Assembly (NCBI RefSeq): GCF_900110505.1
Contig: NZ_FODZ01000005.1
Span: 248,001-312,000, forward strand
Source: Luteibacter sp. UNC138MFCol5.1
GTDB taxonomy: Bacteria > Pseudomonadota > Gammaproteobacteria > Xanthomonadales > Rhodanobacteraceae
Reading direction: 5' to 3'
Length of the DNA: 64,000 nucleotides
Shown one piece after another: positions 25,197 to 32,971 of this stretch (positions within the stretch are counted from its first letter, which is position 1; every line of letters begins with the position of its first letter). The notes under the pieces are model-generated. The model saw only the letters and a list, made by a program, of their open reading frames with translations, did no database searches and was not told the origin of the DNA. The translations under genes and the position numbers were made by a program.

Positions 25197-25943
25197 GTGC
25201 CTCGCCCGGCGGCCTCCCTGTCGCGGTTCCAGCGCTCGTTCCAGGCGGCGCTGGTGGGCGAGGCGCCCGCGGCGCCGTGGGAGGGCGTACGAGGTTTCGC
25301 CGTGCACTACGGCACCGCGCGACAGGCCGCGATCGACGCGCTCGAGGCCAACTATCCGGCCGTCGCTTGCCTCGTCGGCGCCGAGTGGTTCCGATCCGCA
25401 GCTGCCGCCTATGCCGTGGCCTGCCCGCCGGGCGACCCTCGGTCGAGCACCTACGGCGATGCGTTCCCGGCCTTCCTCGCCGCGGCACCCGCCGCGCGGC
25501 ACCTGCCTTACCTGGCCGATGTCGCCCGGCTCGATCGCTTCTTCCTGGAAAGCCAGTTCGCCGCCGATGCGCGGTGCCTCGATGTCGCGGCCCTGCGCGC
25601 GCTCGACGCCTGCGCACTGGGCGAGCTGGCCGTCGCCCCTCATCCCGCGACGCGCGTGCTTGCCGCGGCGACGCCCGCCTTCGCCATCTGGGAGGCGAGT
25701 CGACAGGGGCGCGCCGTGGGTGACGACCTCGCATGGATACCGCAGGTCACGCTGATCACCCGTCCGCTGCACGAGGTCGAGGTGACGACCACGGAAGGCG
25801 CGGCACTCGACTTCCTCGACGCGTGCCGTGGAGGCGCCACGCTGGCGCGCTGCATCGATCGTGTCGCCTCGCTGCACCCGACGGTCCCCGCCGATCGGGT
25901 TTTCTCCCACCTGCTCCAGGCGCGCGCACTGACGACCGCCTGA
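25197..25943 (+). CDS. bufC: DUF2063 partner protein of the MNIO maturase
   Basis: 248 residues from GTG 25197, 8 bp after the bufferin stop. The N-terminal [15 protein letters not shown], then [21 protein letters not shown] and the FPAFLAAAP block are the DUF2063 N-domain that recognises the precursor and bridges it to DUF692 enzymes. A winged-helix-like C-terminal region with [11 protein letters not shown] follows. It normally acts with DUF692; here that enzyme is encoded 0.9 kb downstream in a second operon under the same promoter type. The DoxX gene starts 11 bp after the stop. Confidence 0.88.
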   Translation: MPRPAASLSRFQRSFQAALVGEAPAAPWEGVRGFAVHYGTARQAAIDALEANYPAVACLVGAEWFRSAAAAYAVACPPGDPRSSTYGDAFPAFLAAAPAARHLPYLADVARLDRFFLESQFAADARCLDVAALRALDACALGELAVAPHPATRVLAAATPAFAIWEASRQGRAVGDDLAWIPQVTLITRPLHEVEVTTTEGAALDFLDACRGGATLARCIDRVASLHPTVPADRVFSHLLQARALTTA

Positions 25944-25954
25944 AGGAAACGCCC

Positions 25955-26425
25955 ATGAACCCAGCCACCGCCCTCGCCGGCCGCCCCCGCTCCTTGCGGG
26001 ATCGATGGAATCATCTGACCGCGCACCTCGAACGATGGATCGGAGGCGACCTCATCGCGCTGACCGGACGAGTCGCCATCGCGGCGATCTTCTTCCAGTC
26101 CGGACGCACCAAGGTCGAAGGCTTCCTGACGATCACCGCCAGCACCTACGAGCTGTTCCGCAGCGAATACGCGCTGCCCCTCGTCCCGCCCGAGATAGCG
26201 GCGCACGCGGCCGCCGCGGTGGAGACGTTCGTGCCCGTGCTGCTGGTGCTCGGGCTCTTTACGCGCCTGTCGGCGTTCGTGCTGCTCGGCATGACGACGA
26301 TCATCGAAATCTTCGTCTACCCCGACGCGTGGCCGACGCATCTGTCATGGGCGGCCATCCTGCTCTACCTGATCGCGCGCGGCGCGGGGCGCTGGTCGGT
26401 GGATCGCGCCATCGGCGTGCGCTGA
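25955..26425 (+). CDS. DoxX-family inner-membrane protein
   Basis: 156 residues with about four membrane segments ([62 protein letters not shown]). FQSGRTKV in the first helix is typical for DoxX proteins of metal/thiol stress operons; in Caulobacter a DoxX gene is the fourth member of bufferin operons. ATG 25955 follows AAGGAAAC. Function in these operons is unproved; a quinone-linked redox role at the membrane is an inference. Confidence 0.88.
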   Translation: MNPATALAGRPRSLRDRWNHLTAHLERWIGGDLIALTGRVAIAAIFFQSGRTKVEGFLTITASTYELFRSEYALPLVPPEIAAHAAAAVETFVPVLLVLGLFTRLSAFVLLGMTTIIEIFVYPDAWPTHLSWAAILLYLIARGAGRWSVDRAIGVR

Positions 26426-26441
26426 CGACATCTCATCGCGC

Positions 26442-26469
26442 TGTAACCGGGCGCCATCGCCGGACGAAC
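26442..26469 (+). promoter_or_regulatory. SigF-type promoter for the second bufferin operon
   Basis: TGTAACC (26442–26448), 16-bp spacer, CGAAC (26465–26469), 46 bp before the ATG of the six-Cys peptide, almost the same distance as in the first operon (47 bp). Confidence 0.82.
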
Positions 26470-26514
26470 TGATGTGTGCCGGTCCGGCATTCCTTCACAT
26501 GATGGAGTATCACC

Positions 26515-26784
26515 ATGCATACCGCTTCGCAAAGTATCGCTGCCGCCGCGGCGCTGTTCGCCGTCTCCACCGCCGCCATCGTCGCGCCCGCGCAGGCGGC
26601 CGAACAGGCGGCCGGCAAGACCGTCCACTGTTACGGCATCAATTCGTGCAAGGGCACGTCGGACTGCAAGTCCGGCAGCCACGAGTGCAAGGGCCAGAAC
26701 AGCTGCAAGGGCCAGGGTTTCAAGGAGGTTTCCGTGCAGGAGTGCAAGGCGCAGGGTGGCAGCACCACGCCGCCGGCGGGTTGA
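26515..26784 (+). CDS. bufA2: Bufferin-2 type exported peptide with six cysteines
   Basis: 89 residues. A signal peptide (cleavage near AQAAEQ, residue 27–28) is followed by KTVHCYGINSCKG, SDCKSG, HECKGQNSCKGQG and VQECKAQGG, i.e. six Cys, four of them in CKG/CKS steps. This is the second bufferin class, whose Cys residues are substrates for DUF692/MNIO enzymes. GGAG lies 8 nt upstream of the ATG. It heads the operon with the DUF692 and DUF2063 genes. Confidence 0.87.
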   Translation: MHTASQSIAAAAALFAVSTAAIVAPAQAAEQAAGKTVHCYGINSCKGTSDCKSGSHECKGQNSCKGQGFKEVSVQECKAQGGSTTPPAG

Positions 26785-26831
26785 TGGAGCCGGCCCGGCC
26801 GCTCGTCGGCCGGGCCTTCGAGGAGAGCACG

Positions 26832-27671
26832 ATGGCACCGTCCGCACTTCCTTCCTTCGCCGGTTTCGGCCTCGGCTTGCGCGTGCCGCACTACGCGGAC
26901 GTGCTCGAAGCCCGGCAGCCGCTCGATTTCGTCGAGGTCATCTCGGAAAACTTCATGGTCGACGGCGGCAAGCCGCTGCACGTACTCGAGCAGGTGCGTA
27001 CGCGCTACCGCCTCGCGCTGCACGGTGTGTCGATGAACCTCGGCGCCGTCGACGGGCTCGACGCGACCTACCTTCGCCGCCTGCGCCTCCTCGCGGACCG
27101 GTTCGATCCCCTTTGGGTCTCCGACCACGTGTGCTGGACCGGCGTCGATGGCATCCACACGCACGACCTCCTTCCCTTGCCGTACACCGACGAGGCGCTG
27201 GAGGTCGTCGCACGCAACATCATGGTGGCGCAGGAGGCGCTCGGCCGGCCCCTCGTCGTCGAGAACCCATCGACCTACCTTTCGTTCGACGGCGCGATGA
27301 CCGAAGCGTCGTTCCTCGCCGAACTCTGCGCCCGCACAGGGTGCTATCTGCTGCTCGACGTCAACAACATCGTGGTCAGCGCGACGAACCATGGCCAGCG
27401 TGTCGAGGACTGGCTCGATACGCTGCCCGTCGACCGGATCCGGCAGATCCACCTGGCCGGCCACAGTCGGGGAGAGGATCTCCTCGTGGACACGCACGAT
27501 GCGCCCGTCCCGTCACCGGTGTGGGATCTGTATGCCCGCTTCATGGAACGCCTCGGCCCCGTCGCGACCATGATCGAGCGAGACGGAAACATTCCGCCCC
27601 TGGCGACACTACTCGACGAGCTCGACGAAGCACGTCGCATCGCCGGCGCGTCGGCCCGCGTGGCGGCATGA
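26832..27671 (+). CDS. bufB: DUF692 multinuclear iron (MNIO) peptide-modifying oxygenase
   Basis: 279 residues from ATG 26832 (GAGGAGAG just upstream). A TIM-barrel enzyme with the family metal ligands visible: VISENFM, ALHGVSMNLG, SDHVCW, VENPSTYL, LLLDVNNIVVSATNHG, IHLAGH and IERDGNIP. Members use two or three iron atoms and O2 to convert precursor Cys residues, for example into oxazolone or thiooxazole groups. It lies between its six-Cys precursor and a DUF2063 partner with which it overlaps by 4 bp (ATGA). It is the only MNIO gene in the window, so it probably also serves the first operon. Confidence 0.93.
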   Translation: MAPSALPSFAGFGLGLRVPHYADVLEARQPLDFVEVISENFMVDGGKPLHVLEQVRTRYRLALHGVSMNLGAVDGLDATYLRRLRLLADRFDPLWVSDHVCWTGVDGIHTHDLLPLPYTDEALEVVARNIMVAQEALGRPLVVENPSTYLSFDGAMTEASFLAELCARTGCYLLLDVNNIVVSATNHGQRVEDWLDTLPVDRIRQIHLAGHSRGEDLLVDTHDAPVPSPVWDLYARFMERLGPVATMIERDGNIPPLATLLDELDEARRIAGASARVAA

Positions 27672-28414
27672 CCCTCGCCCTGCTGCAGCGCCGGTTCGTC
27701 GGCTCGCTCCTCGACGGCGGCGAGCCGCCGGTCGCCGATGCGCGCGGATGGCGCGTGCATCTCGGCAATTACCGCGGCGGCCTCGTGGAAGCCCTGCGCG
27801 ACACCTTCGAACGCACCGAACGCCTGCTTGGCCACGAGCGTTTCGCGGCCATGGCCCATGCGTACGCGGAAGGCCATCCCTCGCACGCGTGGAGCCTCAA
27901 CGGCTATGGCGCCACGTTCCCGGATTTCCTTCAACGTTCGGGGGCGACTCTAGCGGTCGCCGAGGTGGCCTGGATCGACGAGGCACTCAGGGATGCCTTC
28001 TATGGCCCCGATGTCCCGTCCATCGCACTGCGCGACTGCCCCGTGGATGACTGGAGCGAGGCGACGTTCCGCTTCGTGCCGACGGTACGCCTCCACCGAC
28101 TGCACACGAACGCCGCGACGATATGGGCCGCGCTCGCCGCGTCGTCGCCCGCTCCGGATGCCGTCACACTGACGGAACCCGCCACGGTACGCGTGTGGCG
28201 CCGGCACCTCGCCCCACGTTTCGCCACGCTGCCGTCGCGCGATGCCGCCTGCCTGTCGCTGGCCATGTCGGGGGCGACGTTTGGCGAGGTATGCGTCTGG
28301 CTCGGCACCCAGGTACCGGCCGCCGACGTGGCGGCCGAGGCCGGCACGCTGCTGCGCGAATGGTTCGACGAAGGCCTCGTGCAGGGTTGTTCGGCGGCCG
28401 GCGCGTCACGCTGA
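27668..28414 (+). CDS. bufC2: DUF2063 partner protein (second copy)
   Basis: 248 residues; ATG 27668 overlaps the DUF692 stop by 4 bp. The N-terminus TLALLQRRFVGSLLDGG, then VHLGNYRGGLVEALRDTFERTERLLG and FPDFLQRSG give the DUF2063 fold; the C-terminal half is a winged-helix-like domain. Such proteins bind the leader/precursor and hold it for the MNIO. It is clearly diverged from the copy at 25197–25943, which argues for separate precursor specificities with one shared oxygenase. Confidence 0.9.
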   Translation: MTLALLQRRFVGSLLDGGEPPVADARGWRVHLGNYRGGLVEALRDTFERTERLLGHERFAAMAHAYAEGHPSHAWSLNGYGATFPDFLQRSGATLAVAEVAWIDEALRDAFYGPDVPSIALRDCPVDDWSEATFRFVPTVRLHRLHTNAATIWAALAASSPAPDAVTLTEPATVRVWRRHLAPRFATLPSRDAACLSLAMSGATFGEVCVWLGTQVPAADVAAEAGTLLREWFDEGLVQGCSAAGASR

Positions 28415-28445
28415 CGCGCCGGGTCGCGAGCGAAGCGCTCCGGAA

Positions 28446-28856
28446 TCAGTTCTTAAGCGGAACCGTTTCGAAACCGCCCTGCGGTGCCGGATTGGCGGGC
28501 TGCGTTGCCGGTGCCGCCGACGGGGACGCCGGCAGGCTACGGGTGCCACAGGTGTAGGCCGCCCAGTCCTGCGAGCCGTCGCGCGGCTCGCCGAGGGGCT
28601 TGATCGTGTCGGCGCCCATCTTCGCGGCTTCGTTGCGCGCAAGGACTTCGAGTTCGTCGCGCACCTTGAGGTCGCTGCGATCGACGGGGCCGACGCGGTT
28701 CATCACCGACACTGTGACCTTGCCCTGCTCCCGGCAGCTGCCGACGTCGCCGTTCCATGCCGTGCGGATGTTGCGTGCGTTGTCGTCGAGCTTGATGCCC
28801 CAGTTACAGGCGGAGAGTGCGAACGGAAGGGCGAGGAAGACGAGGTACTTGCGCAT
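28446..28856 (-). CDS. DUF4156-like lipoprotein
   Basis: 136 residues from ATG 28856, which begins a signal peptide with lipobox ALSAC (Cys about residue 17). The mature part has LKVRDELEVLARNEAAKMGADTI, the block typical of DUF4156/YcaI-like small lipoproteins, plus two further Cys (GSCREQG and YTCG) likely disulfide-linked, and a Pro/Ala-rich tail. Function unknown. It is convergent with the second bufferin operon and 86 bp downstream of the M16 protease on the same strand. Confidence 0.8.
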   Translation of the reverse strand: MRKYLVFLALPFALSACNWGIKLDDNARNIRTAWNGDVGSCREQGKVTVSVMNRVGPVDRSDLKVRDELEVLARNEAAKMGADTIKPLGEPRDGSQDWAAYTCGTRSLPASPSAAPATQPANPAPQGGFETVPLKN

Positions 28857-28942
28857 GGCGGAACTCCGGGGAAATCGATCGGCGCTAATGCTAACGGGAT
28901 GAGGGCGGTGGCGCGACGCTTGCGATCGCGCCACCGTGTCGC

Positions 28943-31852
28943 TCACTCTCCCGCGGCGGGCGTCGACGGCGTGTGCTTTGCCGCCGCCTTCGAGTCGACG
29001 GGTGACTTGACCGGCTTCGCAGGATTGCCGTCTGCGTCGATCACGTGCACCTCGCCGAGGTTCAGCGCGCGCACCGGCGCCTCGATCTTGCGCAGGTCGC
29101 CGACGATCACCCACGTCATCGCGTCCGGCCGGATCACCGCGGACAGCGCGGCCTCGGCATCCTTGCGGTCCACGCCTTCGATGCGCGACTTGAGCGTCTG
29201 CACGTAGTCGTCCGGACGGTCGTAGATCACGATGCCGGAGAGGGCGCTGAGCACGGCGCTGGTGGTCTCGTAGCTGCCGGGCAAGGCGCGCACGCGCTGC
29301 GCGCGGATCTTCGCGATCTCGTCGTCCGTCAGCGGCTTGGCCCCGATGACGTCCTTCGATTCCTTGAGGATTTCCGCAGCGGATTCGGCGGTCTTGTCGG
29401 TCTGCACCGGAGCGTAGAAGAGCATCGGGCGCTGGCCCTTGGCATCGGAGAGCATGCTACCCGCGCCGTATGCCCAGCGCTTCTCCTCGCGCAGGTTCAT
29501 GTTCAGTCGCGACGTGAACGTGCCGCCGAAGGCGCCGTTGGCGATGCCGAGGTCGAGCGCGTTCGGCGCCTTGGTCGACGGCGCGAGCAGGCCCGCGAGG
29601 ATCAGTGACTGCGGCGCGTCCGTGCGGTTGATGAGGAACACGCGCGGCTTCGGCTGGACGGCGACCTGACCGATGTTCTTCTTCGGCACCGGCGTCGCGG
29701 GCGGCGTCCAGTCGCCGAACACGGCGTCGAGTTGCGGCAGGATCGCTTCCAGCGTCGTGTCGCCCGCGACCAGGATGCGCAGGTTGTCGGGCCGCAGGTA
29801 ATCGCGCTGGAAAGCGACGAGGTCGGCGGCCTTCAGCGACTTGATCGCCGATTCCGTGCCGCTACCCGTGAACGGAATGCCGTACGCGTGATCCTTGCCG
29901 TAAAGCAGCGGCGGCAACGAACGCAGCGCGAGGCCGGTAGGCTCCGTCTTTTCCTGCGCGATGCCCGCGAGCCACTGGCCGCGGATGCGCTCGATGTCGT
30001 CCGCCTTGAACGCGGGGTTGCGGACGATGTCCGCGAACAGTTCGAGCGACGGCGTCAGCTGCTCGTTCAGCGCGTTGAGGCCGACGCCGCAGGTGTCGAG
30101 CGTGCAGTTCGCGCTGACGAAGGCGCCGAGGCGCTCCTTGCGACGGGCGACTTCCACCGAATCGAGCGAGGTCGTGCTTTCCTCGAGCAGGGTCGACGTG
30201 AAGCTGGCGGTGCCGAGCTTGCGGCCCTGGTCCGCCGCGTAGCCGGCGTCGAAGAGGAGCTGTACCTGCGTGATCGGCACCGTATGCCGCTCGGCGAGGA
30301 TCACCTCGATGCCGTTCTTCAGCTTGCCGCGCTGCAGCTTGGGAAAGACGAGGTCGGGGAAGGTGTCGACCGACGGCACGCCCTTCGAGCGATCCACGGT
30401 GGACTTCGCCACCGTGTAGTCGGCCGGCTTCGGCATGACGGCGTCCGGGCGATGGTCCGCCGGCCCCAGGCCCTTGACCGCCTTGTCCTCGGCCGCCGGA
30501 TCGAAGCCGGGTGCGGCGGGCAGCACGGTGAGGGTGTAGTCGCCCTTCGCGAGCCAGGTCTTCGAGGCCGTCAGCACCGAGCCGACCGTGGCGGCCTGCG
30601 CGCGGGCGAGGTCTTTCTTGTACGCCGAGGGATCGTTCCGGTAGACCTGGCCCTCGGCCAGGATCGCCGCCTTGCCCGAGCCGCCCACCTTTTCCAGCCC
30701 GCGCACGAACCCGGCGCGGTTGACGACCTTGGCGCGAGCGAGCTCATCGTCCGTGGGGCCCTTGGCGAGATAGTCCTTCCAGACTTCCGCGATGGCGGCT
30801 TCCACCTTCGCGGGGTCGACGCCGTTGCGCACGTCGACGCTCAGCTGCACCTGGCTGGCGAGCGCGAAGGGCGAGATGCCCATGCTGACGTCGTCGGCGA
30901 GCTTGTCCTGGTAAACGAGGCGCTGATAGAGACGGGAGGTCTTGCCGCCGCCGAGCACGGTGGTGGCCAGGTCGAGCTGGATGGCGTCGTCGGTGCCGAG
31001 CTGCGGCACGACCCACGTGCGCAGGATGCGCGTCTGCGCGACCTGATCGTGCTGGGTGCCTCGCGTCGACGTCTGCAGCGGCGTGATCCACGCCTGCTGG
31101 CGCGGCACCGGCGGGCCGGCGGGGATGTCGCCGAAGTATTTCTCGGCCTTGGCCTTCGCCTCGGCGACGGTGATGTCGCCGGCCAGGACGAGCGTGGTGT
31201 TCGCGGCGCCGTAGTAGTCGTGGAACCACTTCTTCACGTCCGCCAGCGAGGCCGCGTCGAGGTCGGCCATCGAACCGATGGTGTCGTGGTGGTAGGGATG
31301 GTTGGCCGGATAGGTGTTGACGAGGATGTTCTCGTCCACGCGGCCGTAGGGTCGGTTCTCGCCCTGGCGCTTCTCGTTCTGCACCACGCCGCGCTGCGTG
31401 TCGAGTTCCTTCTGGCCGATGGCGCCGAGCAGGTGGCCCATGCGATCGGACTCCATCCACAGCGCCATGTCGAGCGCGGTGGTGGGCACGGTCTCGAAGT
31501 AGTTGGTGCGATCGAACCAGGTGGTGCCGTTCATGTCGGTGGCGCCGGCGAGCTCGAACGGCTGGAAGTAGGTGCCCTTGCGGTTTTCCGAGCCGGAGAA
31601 CATCAGGTGCTCGAACAGGTGCGCGAAGCCGGTCTTGCCGGCCGGCTCGTCGGCCGAGCCGACGTGGTACCAGATGCTGACCGCGACGACCGGCGCCTTG
31701 TGGTCCTCGTGGACGACCACGGTGAGCCCGTTCGGAAGCTGGAGACGCGTAAAGGGGATATCGGGGATGGCATCGGAGGATGCGGGTGCGGCGAAAGCGT
31801 TGCCGACCAGGAACATGAGCCCTGCCGCGAGCAGGGCATAGCGTTTCTTCAT
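28943..31852 (-). CDS. Secreted M16-family zinc protease (pitrilysin-like, two-repeat)
   Basis: 969 residues with a signal peptide (cleavage near NAFAAPA, residue 21–22). The inverted zinc motif H78-LFE-H82 with the downstream Glu in the ERGVVQNEKRQ-type helix (RGVVQNEKRQGENRPYG) is in the first half; the second half (about 500–940) is the inactive M16C-type repeat with no HxxEH. This is the 'insulinase' fold, which degrades peptides inside a clamshell chamber; here it would act in the periplasm. About 270 bp upstream is a regulatory region shared divergently with the micro-protein genes. Confidence 0.92.
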   Translation of the reverse strand: MKKRYALLAAGLMFLVGNAFAAPASSDAIPDIPFTRLQLPNGLTVVVHEDHKAPVVAVSIWYHVGSADEPAGKTGFAHLFEHLMFSGSENRKGTYFQPFELAGATDMNGTTWFDRTNYFETVPTTALDMALWMESDRMGHLLGAIGQKELDTQRGVVQNEKRQGENRPYGRVDENILVNTYPANHPYHHDTIGSMADLDAASLADVKKWFHDYYGAANTTLVLAGDITVAEAKAKAEKYFGDIPAGPPVPRQQAWITPLQTSTRGTQHDQVAQTRILRTWVVPQLGTDDAIQLDLATTVLGGGKTSRLYQRLVYQDKLADDVSMGISPFALASQVQLSVDVRNGVDPAKVEAAIAEVWKDYLAKGPTDDELARAKVVNRAGFVRGLEKVGGSGKAAILAEGQVYRNDPSAYKKDLARAQAATVGSVLTASKTWLAKGDYTLTVLPAAPGFDPAAEDKAVKGLGPADHRPDAVMPKPADYTVAKSTVDRSKGVPSVDTFPDLVFPKLQRGKLKNGIEVILAERHTVPITQVQLLFDAGYAADQGRKLGTASFTSTLLEESTTSLDSVEVARRKERLGAFVSANCTLDTCGVGLNALNEQLTPSLELFADIVRNPAFKADDIERIRGQWLAGIAQEKTEPTGLALRSLPPLLYGKDHAYGIPFTGSGTESAIKSLKAADLVAFQRDYLRPDNLRILVAGDTTLEAILPQLDAVFGDWTPPATPVPKKNIGQVAVQPKPRVFLINRTDAPQSLILAGLLAPSTKAPNALDLGIANGAFGGTFTSRLNMNLREEKRWAYGAGSMLSDAKGQRPMLFYAPVQTDKTAESAAEILKESKDVIGAKPLTDDEIAKIRAQRVRALPGSYETTSAVLSALSGIVIYDRPDDYVQTLKSRIEGVDRKDAEAALSAVIRPDAMTWVIVGDLRKIEAPVRALNLGEVHVIDADGNPAKPVKSPVDSKAAAKHTPSTPAAGE

Positions 31853-31949
31853 GTAGCACTCCTCGAGGGACCCTCGTGGTCCCGACCGTCGGAGGCTAGC
31901 CCGCCCGGTCCTCCGGACGCAATCGGCGTCATGACAGGTGTACGGACGG

Positions 31950-31982
31950 TGTCCGTTGACGCGTGGTCAGTGTCCGCGGACA
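31950..31982 (+). promoter_or_regulatory. Paired upstream activator site for a sigma-54 activator
   Basis: Two direct copies of TGTCCGYKGAC: TGTCCGTTGAC at 31950–31960 and TGTCCGCGGAC at 31971–31981, exactly 21 bp (two helical turns) apart. The second extends to a perfect palindrome TGTCCGCGGACA. They lie 67–100 bp upstream of the sigma-54 core promoter, the usual distance for a bacterial enhancer-binding protein. Confidence 0.65.
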
Positions 31983-32047
31983 GCCCGCGCACGCGGACCG
32001 ACCTGACAAACCTCATGCGAATCAGCTGATTGCAGCCTCTTAAAGGC

Positions 32048-32063
32048 TGGCACGGCGTTTGCG
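32048..32063 (+). promoter_or_regulatory. Sigma-54 (RpoN) promoter
   Basis: TGGCACG-N4-TTGC: GG at 32049–32050 (-24) and GC at 32061–32062 (-12) are spaced by exactly 10 bp, a near-consensus RpoN site. Predicted start of transcription is about 32074, giving a leader of about 47 nt before the first micro-protein. Confidence 0.8.
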
Positions 32064-32120
32064 TTACTAACCGTGCCAAGCCGGTCGGCTCTCGACCCGG
32101 CACACGATGAGGAGAACGCC

Positions 32121-32204
32121 ATGAAGTACGAAATGCTGATGCTGCGCAGCCTGCTCGTGACCTCGATGCTCGTCTGCGGCCTGACCCTCGGCCAGATGTT
32201 CTGA
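32121..32204 (+). CDS. 27-residue hydrophobic micro-protein (tandem copy 1)
   Basis: MKYEMLMLRSLLVTSMLVCG followed by LTLGQMF. A charged start is followed by one membrane-length hydrophobic segment. The ribosome site GAGGAG (32109–32114) is strong, 6 nt before ATG. The next gene starts with a near copy (20 of the first 26 residues identical), so the pair arose by tandem duplication and selection on the peptide is likely. There is no lipobox. Function unknown; it lies directly behind a sigma-54 promoter. Confidence 0.7.
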   Translation: MKYEMLMLRSLLVTSMLVCGLTLGQMF

Positions 32205-32237
32205 CCTCCAAGAATCTTCGATCAAGGAACCGACACC

Positions 32238-32432
32238 ATGAAACACGAACTCCTGATGCTCCGCAGCCTGCTCGTCGCCTCGCTGCTGGTCTGCGGCCTG
32301 ATCCTGGGCAACATGCTCACGTACGCCGGCGAGCCCATCCAGCTGGCCGGCGTCGGCCAGACGGCCACGCTGACGGCGACGAGCTGCGCCCTGCCGCCCG
32401 ACGGCATCGTCTGCCCGCGCTCGGCGTCATAA
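32238..32432 (+). CDS. 64-residue hydrophobic micro-protein (tandem copy 2)
   Basis: It starts MKHELLMLRSLLVASLLVCG, paralogous to the 27-residue gene upstream, then continues for 37 residues (YAGEPIQLAGVGQTATLTAT, CALPPDGIVCP). The extension has two Cys that could pair if exported. The first 27 residues may be a membrane anchor or uncleaved signal. The ribosome site is weaker (AAGGAA, 32226–32231). It is in the same sigma-54 transcript, and its stop codon lies inside the -10 box of trmL. Confidence 0.65.
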   Translation: MKHELLMLRSLLVASLLVCGLILGNMLTYAGEPIQLAGVGQTATLTATSCALPPDGIVCPRSAS

Positions 32433-32433
32433 T
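32428..32433 (+). promoter_or_regulatory. -10 box (CATAAT) 6 nt before trmL
   Basis: CATAAT ends 6 nt before ATG 32440, the same spacing as at plsB, ubiE and ubiJ, and overlaps the stop of the preceding micro-protein gene. A leaderless trmL mRNA is likely, though GGGGG just upstream could act as a weak ribosome site on read-through mRNA. Confidence 0.4.
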
Positions 32434-32439
32434 GGGGGC

Positions 32440-32907
32440 ATGCCCCACGTCATCCTTTTCCGCCCCGAGATACCGCCCAATACGGGCAACGTGATTCGCC
32501 TGTGCGCCAATACCGGCGCGGCTTTGCACCTGGTACGACCGCTTGGATTCGAGCTGGACGACACCCGCCTGCGCCGCGCCGGACTGGATTACCACGAGTT
32601 CGCCCGCGTCGCCGTGCACGACGACCTCGACGCCTGCCTCGCCGCGATCGGGCACCCACGCGTCTTCGCGTTTTCGACCCGCGGCCGCCGGCTGCATACG
32701 GCGCCCGTCTACAGCGACGACGACGCCTTCCTATTCGGCTGCGAGACCGCGGGCCTGCCGGATGAGGTGATCGACGCCCTGCCCGAGGACCAGCGCATCC
32801 GTCTGCCGATGCGTCCCGACAACCGCAGCCTCAACCTGTCCAACGCGGTGGCCGTGGCGGTGTTCGAGGCATGGCGGCAGAACGGCTTCGAAGGCGCCGC
32901 GCCCTAA
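32440..32907 (+). CDS. trmL: tRNA (cytidine/uridine-34 2'-O)-methyltransferase TrmL
   Basis: 155 residues, a minimal SPOUT methyltransferase. It 2'-O-methylates the wobble nucleotide of tRNA-Leu isoacceptors. Family blocks are all present: PEIPPNTGNVIRLCANTGA (motif 1), LFGCETAGLP (motif 2) and the knot-forming C-terminus PMRPDNRSLNLSNAVAVAVFEAWR (motif 3). Length equals that of E. coli TrmL (157). Confidence 0.96.
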   Translation: MPHVILFRPEIPPNTGNVIRLCANTGAALHLVRPLGFELDDTRLRRAGLDYHEFARVAVHDDLDACLAAIGHPRVFAFSTRGRRLHTAPVYSDDDAFLFGCETAGLPDEVIDALPEDQRIRLPMRPDNRSLNLSNAVAVAVFEAWRQNGFEGAAP

Positions 32908-32959
32908 ACCCGCGACACCGTGCACACCGCCTCCACGCATGGGAGCGGACCCGCCAAGC

Positions 32960-32965
32960 TACAAT
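32960..32965 (+). promoter_or_regulatory. -10 box (TACAAT) 6 nt before ubiJ
   Basis: TACAAT ends exactly 6 nt before ATG 32972 with no Shine-Dalgarno sequence in the interval, suggesting that the ubiJ–ubiB transcript is leaderless. Confidence 0.45.
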
Positions 32966-32971
32966 CCGGGC

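Noticed and set aside
25954..28414. Insertion sequence or transposon flanking the bufferin genes
   Set aside because: No transposase, inverted terminal repeat or target-site duplication could be seen around the module.
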